A DNA stretch of 64,000 nt, from contig NZ_SLWA01000001.1 of the NCBI RefSeq assembly GCF_004345565.1, forward strand, positions 95,892 to 159,891. Reading direction: 5' to 3'. The notes under the pieces were generated by a model that saw only the letters and a program-made list of their open reading frames with translations, was not told the DNA's origin and made no database searches. The DNA is from Flavobacterium circumlabens. GTDB taxonomy: Bacteria > Bacteroidota > Bacteroidia > Flavobacteriales > Flavobacteriaceae. Of this stretch, positions 38,867 through 46,746 are shown one piece after another (position 1 is the stretch's first letter; each line of letters opens with the position of its first letter). Both the position numbers and the translations under genes were made by a program.

Positions 38867-39082
38867 TTATTTTTTCATTGCTGAGGCTTCTGATTTTGGA
38901 GCTTCTTTTTTATCTGATTTTGCTTTTTTATCAGATTTTTTTCTGGGATGTTTTGTAGCTTTAACCTCTTTTACGGGAGTTGCTTTAACTTCTTTTACAG
39001 GACCAACTTTTAAAGCCGGAAATGCATGTACCATTGCTGTAGTTCCTAAAACTGCTACGAATAACATTAAAAAATTTCTCAT
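38867..39082 (-). CDS. Small secreted Lys-rich peptide B
   Basis: 71 residues: signal peptide ending at VHA (about residue 20), then about 51 residues rich in Lys, Ala, Ser, Glu and Val with a repeated PVKEVKAT motif. Paralog of peptide A (36370-36558); the duplication includes the terminator and promoter operator. Strongly basic, without cysteine or aromatic residues apart from one Phe. Lies 5' of the response regulator on the same strand, separated by a terminator. Confidence 0.75.
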   Translation of the reverse strand: MRNFLMLFVAVLGTTAMVHAFPALKVGPVKEVKATPVKEVKATKHPRKKSDKKAKSDKKEAPKSEASAMKK

Positions 39083-39124
39083 GATTTCTACAATTTAAAA
39101 TTAATAACCTTTTTAATTACAGAT

Positions 39125-39160
39125 CAAATTTACTCCTGTAAAATGAAGACCAAATGAAGA
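39125..39160 (-). promoter_or_regulatory. Promoter and direct-repeat operator of peptide B
   Basis: The minus-strand -7 box is TAAATTTG (39125-39132). After exactly 10 bp comes ATGAAGA-N4-ATGAAGA (39143-39149 and 39154-39160), the same motif, period and distance as before peptide A. Confidence 0.6.
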
Positions 39161-39226
39161 AAACATACCTCTTAGAAATTTTAACTTCAGATTAACTTAT
39201 TAGTCCATTCGAGGCATTTTCGACCA

Positions 39227-39324
39227 TGTAAGTTATGTAAGTTCATTTAATCTTTATGAATATGCGTAATGTTTTAAACACGCCGAATTACGCCTTCACT
39301 AAAATGAACTTATATAACTTATAT
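39227..39324. repeat. Composite palindromic intergenic repeat upstream of polA
   Basis: Left arm TGTAAGTTATGTAAGTTCAT (from 39227) pairs with the right arm ending near 39324 (AAATGAACTTATATAACTTA), with two mismatches. Inside is a second pair, GCGTAAT/ATTACGC. The whole could form a nested hairpin of about 98 nt. Confidence 0.6.
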
Positions 39325-39397
39325 CGCTAAAAAAAAATCCTGTTACTCTAATTTTTAAGGACCCAATTGTTTATTTTTACAGACTAATATTTTTTTT

Positions 39398-42235
39398 ATG
39401 TCAACTCAAAAACGTCTTTTTCTTCTTGATGCTTATGCACTAATATTCCGTGGTTATTATGCTTTCATAAAAAATCCAAGGATTAACTCCAAAGGAATGG
39501 ATACATCTGCCATTATGGGCTTTATGAATTCCCTTCTGGATGTCATCAAAAGAGAAAAACCGGATCATCTGGCGGTTGCTTTTGACAAAGGCGGAAGTCA
39601 TGTGCGAACAGAAATGTATACCGAATATAAAGCCAATCGTGACGAAACTCCGGAGGCTATAAAAATTGCGATTCCCTATATTCAGAGTTTATTAAGCGCA
39701 ATGCACATTCCAATTATTGAATCTAATGGTTGTGAGGCCGATGATTTAATTGGTACCATTGCAAAACAGGCCGAAAAAGAAAATTACAAAGTCTACATGG
39801 TTACGCCTGATAAGGATTTTGCACAATTGGTTTCTGAAAATATTTTCATGTATAAACCGGCCCGAATGGGTAACGGAATTGAAATCTGGGGTGTTCCCGA
39901 AGTTTTGGCCAAGTTTGAAATTGAAAGACCGGAGCAGGTGATTGATTTTCTCGGAATGATGGGTGATGCGGTCGATAACATTCCGGGACTGCCGGGTGTT
40001 GGAGAAGTGACCGCAAAGAAATTCCTGAAAGAATTCGGATCAATGGAGAATCTTTTGGCCAATACGCATTTGCTGAAAGGAAAAATGAAAGAAAACATCG
40101 AAGCCAATAAAGAGAAAGGAATCCTTTCTAAAAAACTGGCTACCATTATTATAGACTGCGATGTTGTTTTTAATGAAACGGATTACGAGTTAACGCGTCC
40201 CGATATCGAAAAAACAGATGCTATTTTTCAGGAACTTGAATTCAGAAGAATGGCAGAACAATTTGATAATTTGTTTAAAACAGGCGGCACTTCAACTGCA
40301 AATGAAGCCCCTGATGCCAAATTATACAAAAAACCACAACCTAAAAACGAAGATCAGTTTGATCTTTTCGGAAGTGCAACTTCAGATGAAAATCCTGAAA
40401 CCGCAAGAACTTCTTTCTATACTACATTAGAAAATACCCCTCACTCCTATCAGGCTGTTGAAGGCGATTTGGGCGTCAAATTACTTTTGCAAAATTTACA
40501 AAAACAGCCTTCTGTTTGCTTCGATACCGAAACGACAGGTTTAGATGCGTTACATGCGGAGTTGGTTGGGATTTCTTTTTCGTATGAAAAAGGAAAAGGA
40601 TATTATGTTCCGTTTCCGGAAAGTCAGGAAGAAGCTCAAACTTTAATCAACAAATTTATTCCGTTTTTTGAAAATGAAAACATCGAAAAAATTGGTCAGA
40701 ATTTAAAATACGATTTAAAAATTCTTTCTAATTACGGCGTTACTGTAAAAGGAAAGCTTTTCGATACTATGATTGCGCATTATCTGATTAATCCGGATAT
40801 GCGTCATAATATGGATATTTTAGCAGAGACTTATTTGAAATATTCGCCCAAATCAATTGAAACCTTAATTGGTAAAAAAGGCAAAAATCAACTTTCCATG
40901 CGCGATGTTGCGCTTGAAGAAATCAAAGAATATGCTGCCGAAGATGCTGATATCACTTTGCAGTTAAAAGAAATTTTCACAACAGAATTAGACAAAACAG
41001 AAACTAAAAAGTTATTTGATGAAATCGAAATTCCGTTAGTAAGTGTTCTGGCTGCTATGGAAACCGAAGGAATTCGTCTGGATGTTGAATTTTTAAGTGC
41101 CATGTCTAAAGAAATGGATGTTGAAATTAAATCTCTGGAGCAAAAAATTTATGAAAGTGCCGGAGAGAAATTTAATCTGGCCTCGCCAAAACAATTGGGT
41201 GATGTCTTATTTGATAAAATGAAAATAGGAGGCGCCAAACAAAAGAAAACCAAAACGGGTCAGTACGCGACCGGCGAAGAAGTTTTAACGTATTTGGCCA
41301 ACGACAATCCAATTGTAAAAGAGATCCTGGACTGGCGTCAGATGGTAAAATTACAGAGCACTTATATTTTGGCTTTACCGGAACAGGTAGACAAAAAAAC
41401 ATTACGTGTTCATACCGATTATATGCAAACCGTTGCCGCTACGGGCCGTTTGAGTTCTAATAATCCGAACTTACAGAATATCCCGATCCGTACCGAAAGA
41501 GGCCGTCAGATTCGTAAGGCATTTGTCGCAAGAGATGAAAACCATACGTTGATTTCTGCCGATTACTCTCAAATTGAATTGCGAATTATTGCGGCTCTAA
41601 GCGGAGAAGAAAATATGATTGCTGCTTTCCAAAACGGAGAAGACATTCACAAAGCAACTGCCGCAAAAGTATTTGATGTTCCGTTAGAAGAAGTTTCCCG
41701 CGAACAAAGAAGCAATGCCAAAACCGTAAACTTCGGAATTATCTACGGCGTTTCTGCCTTTGGACTGAGCAACCAAACTTCATTATCACGCAGCGAAAGT
41801 GCCGCTTTAATTGAGGCTTATTATAAAACATACCCACGATTGAAATCTTATATTTCGGACCAAATTGAGTTTGCCCGCGAAAAAGGATATGTACAGACTA
41901 TTTTAGGACGTCGTCGTTATCTGAAAGATATCAATTCGGCAAATACAGTGGTGAGAAGTGCCGCTGAACGAAATGCTGTAAATGCCCCTATTCAGGGAAG
42001 TGCTGCAGATGTCATTAAAATTGCCATGATCAACATTCATAAAAAATTAAAAGAAGAAAACTGGAAATCAAAAATGCTGCTTCAGGTACATGATGAGCTT
42101 GTGTTCGATGTTCACAACGATGAACTTGAAAAAATCCAGCCCATGATCAAACACGAAATGGAAAATGCTTTTAAAATGGCCGTTCCTTTAGAAGTGGAAT
42201 TAGGAATGGGTAAAGACTGGCTGGAGGCGCATTAA
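39398..42235 (+). CDS. polA: DNA polymerase I
   Basis: 945 residues. N-terminal 5'-3' exonuclease (1-290; LFLLDAYALIFRGYYAF, TPDKDFAQLVSENI). The 3'-5' exonuclease domain is intact (about 360-540; FDTETTGLDAL, AEDADITLQLKE), so proofreading is expected. The polymerase domain has motif A (ISADYSQIELRIIAALSG), motif B (RSNAKTVNFGIIYGVSAFGL) and motif C (QVHDELVFDV). Works in Okazaki fragment processing and repair. Monocistronic, convergent with the LacI gene. Confidence 0.97.
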   Translation: MSTQKRLFLLDAYALIFRGYYAFIKNPRINSKGMDTSAIMGFMNSLLDVIKREKPDHLAVAFDKGGSHVRTEMYTEYKANRDETPEAIKIAIPYIQSLLSAMHIPIIESNGCEADDLIGTIAKQAEKENYKVYMVTPDKDFAQLVSENIFMYKPARMGNGIEIWGVPEVLAKFEIERPEQVIDFLGMMGDAVDNIPGLPGVGEVTAKKFLKEFGSMENLLANTHLLKGKMKENIEANKEKGILSKKLATIIIDCDVVFNETDYELTRPDIEKTDAIFQELEFRRMAEQFDNLFKTGGTSTANEAPDAKLYKKPQPKNEDQFDLFGSATSDENPETARTSFYTTLENTPHSYQAVEGDLGVKLLLQNLQKQPSVCFDTETTGLDALHAELVGISFSYEKGKGYYVPFPESQEEAQTLINKFIPFFENENIEKIGQNLKYDLKILSNYGVTVKGKLFDTMIAHYLINPDMRHNMDILAETYLKYSPKSIETLIGKKGKNQLSMRDVALEEIKEYAAEDADITLQLKEIFTTELDKTETKKLFDEIEIPLVSVLAAMETEGIRLDVEFLSAMSKEMDVEIKSLEQKIYESAGEKFNLASPKQLGDVLFDKMKIGGAKQKKTKTGQYATGEEVLTYLANDNPIVKEILDWRQMVKLQSTYILALPEQVDKKTLRVHTDYMQTVAATGRLSSNNPNLQNIPIRTERGRQIRKAFVARDENHTLISADYSQIELRIIAALSGEENMIAAFQNGEDIHKATAAKVFDVPLEEVSREQRSNAKTVNFGIIYGVSAFGLSNQTSLSRSESAALIEAYYKTYPRLKSYISDQIEFAREKGYVQTILGRRRYLKDINSANTVVRSAAERNAVNAPIQGSAADVIKIAMINIHKKLKEENWKSKMLLQVHDELVFDVHNDELEKIQPMIKHEMENAFKMAVPLEVELGMGKDWLEAH

Positions 42236-42289
42236 TTTTATTTTAGATTTAGACTACAGATTTTAGATTTCCGGGTAAAAGAAACACAA

Positions 42290-42321
42290 TCTTGTGATTT
42301 CTCCTCCGTCGAAATGACACA
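42290..42321 (+). repeat. GTGATTTCTCC-GTCGAAATGACAC repeat, copy 1
   Basis: Shares about 30 bp, in the same orientation, with 62650-62681 (TGTGATTTCTCC...GTCGAAATGACACAA). The preceding 42240-42270 is also repetitive (TTTAGATTTAGA, TTTTAGATTT). Confidence 0.6.
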
Positions 42322-42323
42322 AT

Positions 42324-42358
42324 AAAAAAAGACTGTCCTTTTGGAACAGTCTTTTTTT
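42324..42358. terminator. Bidirectional terminator between polA and LacI gene
   Basis: AAAAAAAGACTGT pairs with ACAGTCTTTTTTT around an 8-9 nt loop. A/T runs on both sides suit both convergent genes. The stem resembles the coxA terminator. Confidence 0.8.
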
Positions 42359-42378
42359 ATGTATCTCTTTTTTTTGAA

Positions 42379-43407
42379 CTATAATTTCCGAGTAGATTCT
42401 CGTTCTTTCAATACCGTCTTAATAACGATTGTTTCGTAATCCGAAGTTTCTTCTTCGTTTTCTTCCAGTCTTTTGATTAATCTTTTGGCAGCGACTTCTC
42501 CAATCTCAATTCCGTGCTGACTTACTGTAGTTAAACTTGGTGACAGACGTCTTGAAGCCAAAATTCCATCAGCAAAACCAATGATCGATAAATCTTCGGG
42601 AACTCTGTATCCTTTTTTCAATCCAACCCTTAGGGCGGCAACAGAATCATTTTCATCCAAAGCAAAAATTCCGTCAATTTTGTTGTTATCAAAAATCGCA
42701 TCAATTTTAGCTTTCATATCCTCTTCAGAATCGGTACGAAGAATGATCTTTTCGTTTACCGGAATATTATTATCTCTTAGAGCTTTCAAATATCCATCGG
42801 CTCTTAATTTTCCAACACTCAGATTATCAACTGAAGAGATTAAGGCAATATTTTTACATCCTATATTGATTAAATGCTGAGTTGAATTTAAAGCCGAATC
42901 AAAATCATCAACTACAACCTTGTCACATTCTACTTCATCTGCAATTCTGTCAAACATTACAATAGGAGTTCCGTCATTTATAATCGCCGAGAAATGGTTG
43001 TATTCCTGTAGTTTTTGTGCTTCTTCCGAAACGGACAATATAAAACCGTCGATAGTTCCGTTACTAAGCATTTCAAGTGTATGAATTTCTTTTTCCAAAG
43101 ACTCATTAGAAATACAGGTAATTACGTTATATCCTTTTTTGTCTGCTACTTTTTCGATACCGCTAAAAACCTTCGCAAAAAAGGAATTTAATATATTAGG
43201 TATAATAACTCCAATTGTTTTTGTTTTACGATTCTTCAAATTCAGACCAATAACGTTTGGTTTGTAATTTTTTAGTTTAGCATACTCTTTAATTTTTATT
43301 TTAGTCTGCTCACTGATTTCAGGGCTATCATTAAGCGCTTTAGAAACTGTTGATACAGAAACATTAAGTTCTTTCGCGATTTGTTTTAAAGTTGCTTTAG
43401 CTTTCAT
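42379..43407 (-). CDS. LacI family transcriptional regulator
   Basis: 342 residues. N-terminal LacI helix-turn-helix and hinge (ATLKQIAKELNVSVSTVSKALNDSPEISEQTKIKIKEYAK, residues 4-45), then a periplasmic-binding-protein-like domain (IGVIIPNILNSFFAKVFSGIE, SIIGFADGILASRRLSPSLTTVSQHG). Probably senses a sugar. No sugar-use genes are in the window, so the regulon is elsewhere. Divergent from the ferritin-like genes. Confidence 0.92.
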   Translation of the reverse strand: MKAKATLKQIAKELNVSVSTVSKALNDSPEISEQTKIKIKEYAKLKNYKPNVIGLNLKNRKTKTIGVIIPNILNSFFAKVFSGIEKVADKKGYNVITCISNESLEKEIHTLEMLSNGTIDGFILSVSEEAQKLQEYNHFSAIINDGTPIVMFDRIADEVECDKVVVDDFDSALNSTQHLINIGCKNIALISSVDNLSVGKLRADGYLKALRDNNIPVNEKIILRTDSEEDMKAKIDAIFDNNKIDGIFALDENDSVAALRVGLKKGYRVPEDLSIIGFADGILASRRLSPSLTTVSQHGIEIGEVAAKRLIKRLEENEEETSDYETIVIKTVLKERESTRKL

Positions 43408-43944
43408 TCTATCATAATTTATGGAATTAGTACAAATATAGTAGAATTAGTGAAATTACAACAAAAACCAAATAAAAGCTGAGTGAAATTATAAAGTAGA
43501 TTCATTTCTTATTTTATAATGATTTAAAAAAAAACATGAAGAATCAGAAGTTTATTTCTTAAAAGCCATAAGTGATTTCTATTAAATTACGATGTAAAAA
43601 CTTACTTATAATAAATATTTATGTTAAAAAAAGAAAATACAACGATCTGTTTTAAACTCAATATTTATAAAGCTCTCCTGTAAATACATCAATTTCATAA
43701 GTAATTACGCACTCTTCTTCAGAATCACAGTTACTAAAACCCCTGGAAACAAAGGCACTTTACAGATTATCAGAAGATTACCATATTTAAAAACAGAATT
43801 TTATTACAAAATTTAATCTACCTTTAAGTAGGAAATAAGTATCAAATTTTTTACAAACTCCTAAAACCGCACTCTTTAAAATTTCGTTAATACTTATTTA
43901 CAGATAATTATGATTTGCTATTAATAACCTTAAAAAATTTAATT
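43408..43944. other. Intergenic region (537 bp) with a possible gene remnant
   Basis: Between the divergent LacI and ferritin-like genes. It holds the LacI promoter. On the minus strand, 43759-43658 is a 33-codon stop-to-stop frame reading SAFVSRGFSNCDSEEECVIT then YEIDVFTGELYKY and a TGA. It looks protein-like but has no start; a frameshift would join it to NSVFKYGNLLIICK at 43798-43757. It may be a decayed small gene. No RNA gene was recognised. Confidence 0.35.
43433..43464 (-). promoter_or_regulatory. Promoter of the LacI gene
   Basis: The minus strand has TTG (43459-43461 or 43462-43464; 18 or 21 bp spacer) and TATATTTG (43433-43440), about 25 bp before the ATG. Confidence 0.6.
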
Positions 43945-44691
43945 ATGAAAAACGAAGTAAAAATTCATGAGGTTGACACTTCATTGAACAACAGAAGGAA
44001 TTTTCTCAAACTTAGCGGACTGACTGTTGTTGGTGCGGGGTTACTTATGGCCGGGTGTAGTGATAATGATAATGACGACCCAGTTGTAGATAATATGTTA
44101 CCGGGAATCAGAAATGGAAAATTTGACTTAGGTGCCGGAGATTTTGGCGTTTTAACATATGCGTATGCTTTAGAACAATTAGAAGCTGACTTTTATACTA
44201 AGGTGGTAAATGCTTCAAATTTCAATGCCACTTTTAATGAGATCGAGAAACAAGTACTTACCGACTTATATCATCATGAAGTCGTGCACAGAGATTTCTT
44301 TAAGGCTGCTTTGAGCGGCGGACTACCGGACCCGAGTTCTCAACTATTGCCGACACTTGCCTTTAATTATGGTGCATTAAACTTTAACAGCCGTACTGAT
44401 GTTCTTGCAACTGCTAAAGCTCTTGAAGATACTGGTGTAGCTGCTTACAATGGTGCCGGAAAACTGATCAAAAGTCCCGATTATCTATTATTAGCCGGGA
44501 AAATTGTTTCCGTAGAAGCAAGACATGCCTCTGCAATCAGAAGTTTAATCAATCCTAATTCTAAGGATTTTGCAGGCGATGATATCGTAAATATGACTAC
44601 CGGATTGGATGATGCAAAAGATCCGTCTAAAATATTGGCCATTGCAGGTGGATTTATTACAACACAATTTACAGCTCAATTTTTACCTTAA
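43945..44691 (+). CDS. Tat-exported ferritin-like domain lipoprotein
   Basis: 248 residues from the ATG at 43945 (an upstream TTG at 43915 lies in the promoter area). Twin-arginine signal NNRRNFLKLSGLTVVGAGLL followed by lipobox MAGC. The rest is a Ferritin_2-type four-helix bundle with carboxylate/His ligand candidates EQLEADFY, HHEVVHRDFF, ALEDTGVAAY and VEARHASAIR. Tat export suggests folding or metal loading in the cytoplasm. Pairs with the next gene, 28 bp downstream. Confidence 0.85.
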   Translation: MKNEVKIHEVDTSLNNRRNFLKLSGLTVVGAGLLMAGCSDNDNDDPVVDNMLPGIRNGKFDLGAGDFGVLTYAYALEQLEADFYTKVVNASNFNATFNEIEKQVLTDLYHHEVVHRDFFKAALSGGLPDPSSQLLPTLAFNYGALNFNSRTDVLATAKALEDTGVAAYNGAGKLIKSPDYLLLAGKIVSVEARHASAIRSLINPNSKDFAGDDIVNMTTGLDDAKDPSKILAIAGGFITTQFTAQFLP

Positions 44692-44719
44692 TATTAATGC
44701 ACTTTAAAAACTAGAAATT

Positions 44720-45532
44720 ATGAATATATTAAAATTTATAGAGTCATTTACTAATGAAGGTATTATGGCCAGCACAGGTTCAAGAAGAGACAGTTTTACA
44801 CAATTTGGAAATCTTGGAAAAAATTTAGCATTTGCATCCATTCCCTTTGGTTTATCAGCGTTAGCAAATAAAGCAATGGCACAAGATATAACCGCCACTC
44901 CGGCAACACCAATCGGAGCTTTGCAATTTGCACTGACATTAGAATATCTGGAAAACGAATTTTATGCGATGGCATTAGATTCAGGAGTTATTCCGGCATC
45001 AGAAAATGGTGGTCGCGATTTAAAAGTTTTTCAGCAAATAGCAGATCATGAAGCCGATCACGTAAAATTTCTAATTGCCGGATTAGGAGGCACCTCGAGT
45101 GCTAACTTTGTTCCGAAACCAACTTTCGACTTTACGGTTGGCGGTGCTTTTGATCCTTTTGGAAATTATCAGACATTTTTGGCTTTAGCCCAGGCATTTG
45201 AAGATACAGGTGTAAGAGCCTACAAAGGTCAGGCCGCAAACCTGATTTCGGCTCCGGCTTTACTAACCGCAGCATTACAAATACATTCTGTTGAAGCACG
45301 TCATGCCTCTGAAGTACGAAGACTGCGTGGTTTAAAAGGATGGATTTCTAATAGCGACAGAGGTACCGGAATGCCAGCAGCTACACAAGCCGTATATGAT
45401 GGTGAAGGACTTACCATGCAGGCAGGATATAATACTGCAACCTTATTTGGAGCTGCCGCCGGATCTGAAGCTTATGACGAACCACTTACTACACAACAAG
45501 TTGTAGACATAGCCAATATATTTATAGTGTAA
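44720..45532 (+). CDS. Exported ferritin-like domain protein
   Basis: 270 residues. Tat-like N-terminus (GSRRDSFTQFGNLGKNLAF, cleavage near AMAQ, residue about 54) with a longer n-region than usual. Ferritin_2 domain: LEYLENEFYAMAL, IADHEADHVKFLI, AFEDTGVRAYKGQA, VEARHASEVRR. Paralog of the upstream gene and likely its partner in an extracytoplasmic di-iron or other metal protein pair. A strong terminator follows. Confidence 0.85.
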   Translation: MNILKFIESFTNEGIMASTGSRRDSFTQFGNLGKNLAFASIPFGLSALANKAMAQDITATPATPIGALQFALTLEYLENEFYAMALDSGVIPASENGGRDLKVFQQIADHEADHVKFLIAGLGGTSSANFVPKPTFDFTVGGAFDPFGNYQTFLALAQAFEDTGVRAYKGQAANLISAPALLTAALQIHSVEARHASEVRRLRGLKGWISNSDRGTGMPAATQAVYDGEGLTMQAGYNTATLFGAAAGSEAYDEPLTTQQVVDIANIFIV

Positions 45533-45556
45533 ATTATTTTTTTATAAGTCTTTTAT

Positions 45557-45595
45557 AAACCATCTTTACTTCATTTTGTAAAGATGGTTTTTTTA
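45557..45595 (+). terminator. Terminator of ferritin-like operon
   Basis: Perfect 13-bp stem AAACCATCTTTAC/GTAAAGATGGTTT with an 8-nt loop, followed by TTTT. Confidence 0.88.
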
Positions 45596-45655
45596 TTGTT
45601 TTAGATGAAAAAATAACTCCTGAAAATCAGCAGTTAAAATAATCATTTAAGGTAT

Positions 45656-45705
45656 TTGGTTTTAAAATAATTAATTGTACTTTTGCATCCCCTTTATTGG
45701 GGATG
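45656..45705 (+). promoter_or_regulatory. rplM-rpsI promoter with GC-rich palindrome
   Basis: TTTG (45655-45658), a 19-bp spacer and TACTTTTG (45678-45685) form a full consensus promoter. Directly after lies the palindrome CATCCCC-TTTATT-GGGGATG (45686-45705). The predicted start falls in its left arm, so it may act as a DNA operator or an initial transcribed hairpin. Confidence 0.65.
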
Positions 45706-45728
45706 GAATGTTTAATTAAAATAATATT

Positions 45729-46184
45729 ATGGACGCATTAAGCTACAAGACAATTTCAGCTAGCAAAGCCACTGTAACGAAAGAGTGGATTGTTGTTGAC
45801 GCTGAAGGTCATAACTTAGGTCGTCTTGCTTCAAAGGTTGCAATGATCTTAAGAGGTAAGTACAAGCCAAGTTACACACCGCACGTTGACTGTGGAGATA
45901 ACGTAATTGTTATCAACTCAGAAAAAATTAACCTTACAGGTACAAAAATGAATGACAAAATTTACATGCGTCATACAGGTTACCCAGGAGGACAAAGAAC
46001 TTTAACTGCTAAAGTATTGCAATCTAAAAACCCTGCATTACTAGTAGAGAAAGCTGTAAAAGGAATGTTACCTAAAAACAAATTAGGGGCTGAACTTTTT
46101 AGAAATCTAAATGTTGTTGTAGGATCTGAGCACAAACAAGGAGCTCAAAAACCTAGAACTGTTAACCTAAACGATCTTAAGTAA
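45729..46184 (+). CDS. rplM: Ribosomal protein L13 (uL13)
   Basis: 151 residues, standard length. Matches L13: WIVVDAEGHNLGRLASKVAMILRGKYKPSYTPHVDCGDNVIVIN, HTGYPGGQR and VKGMLPKNKLG. Its stop overlaps the rpsI ATG by one base (TAATG). Forms the usual rplM-rpsI operon. Confidence 0.98.
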   Translation: MDALSYKTISASKATVTKEWIVVDAEGHNLGRLASKVAMILRGKYKPSYTPHVDCGDNVIVINSEKINLTGTKMNDKIYMRHTGYPGGQRTLTAKVLQSKNPALLVEKAVKGMLPKNKLGAELFRNLNVVVGSEHKQGAQKPRTVNLNDLK

Positions 46185-46570
46185 TGGGAGTTATTCACAA
46201 AATCGGTAGAAGAAAAACCGCTGTTGCACGTGTATATGTTTCTGAAGGAACAGGAAAAATCACTGTAAACAAAAAAGAATTCGCAACTTACTTTCCAACT
46301 GCAACTTTACAATACAAAGTTTTACAACCAATGTCTATGACAGAAAATGTAAACAACTTTGATGTAAAAGTAAACGTTTACGGAGGTGGTTCAACTGGTC
46401 AGGCAGAAGCTGTAAGAATGGCATTAGCACGTGTTATGTGTGAAGTAAATGCTGAAAACAGAGCTATCCTTAAACCAGAAGGTTTATTAACAAGAGATCC
46501 AAGAATGGTTGAACGTAAGAAATTCGGTCAGAAGAAAGCTCGTAAGAGATTCCAATTCTCTAAACGTTAA
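46184..46570 (+). CDS. rpsI: Ribosomal protein S9 (uS9)
   Basis: 128 residues. GRRKTAVARVYVSEGTGKITVN at the start, and the C-terminal tail GQKKARKRFQFSKR that reaches the P-site tRNA. Cotranscribed with rplM. Confidence 0.98.
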   Translation: MGVIHKIGRRKTAVARVYVSEGTGKITVNKKEFATYFPTATLQYKVLQPMSMTENVNNFDVKVNVYGGGSTGQAEAVRMALARVMCEVNAENRAILKPEGLLTRDPRMVERKKFGQKKARKRFQFSKR

Positions 46571-46636
46571 TATTACTTGTCTTGTTCAATTAGGACAAGA
46601 CATGATCAATTATTTATTGAAATTAAAAAACACAGT

Positions 46637-46746
46637 TGTTGTTGCTCTCCTACCGAGGTAGGAAATAGTTTAGCATCTAAATGTATAAAGCCTGGGAAAC
46701 CGCCATTTATACATTGCTAATCAACAGAACGTAAACTAGTACAAAA
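46637..46746 (+). promoter_or_regulatory. Structured leader upstream of rpsB (candidate autoregulatory RNA)
   Basis: Hairpin I: TCCTAC/GTAGGA (46648-46663). Hairpin II: AATGTATAAA (46680-46689)/TTTATACATT (46706-46715) with a 16-nt loop, extended by TTAGCA (46670-46675)/TGCTAA (46715-46720). TGCT at 46643-46646 can also pair with AGCA at 46672-46675, so two folds compete. A clear TAnnTTTG promoter was not found in the gap. Confidence 0.5.

Larger units (their letters stand above)
39083..39397. other. Intergenic region with peptide B promoter and a composite hairpin
   Basis: This 315-bp gap between divergent peptide B and polA holds the promoter/operator at 39125-39160 and the composite inverted repeat at 39227-39324. 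No clear polA -7 box was found. Confidence 0.5.
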
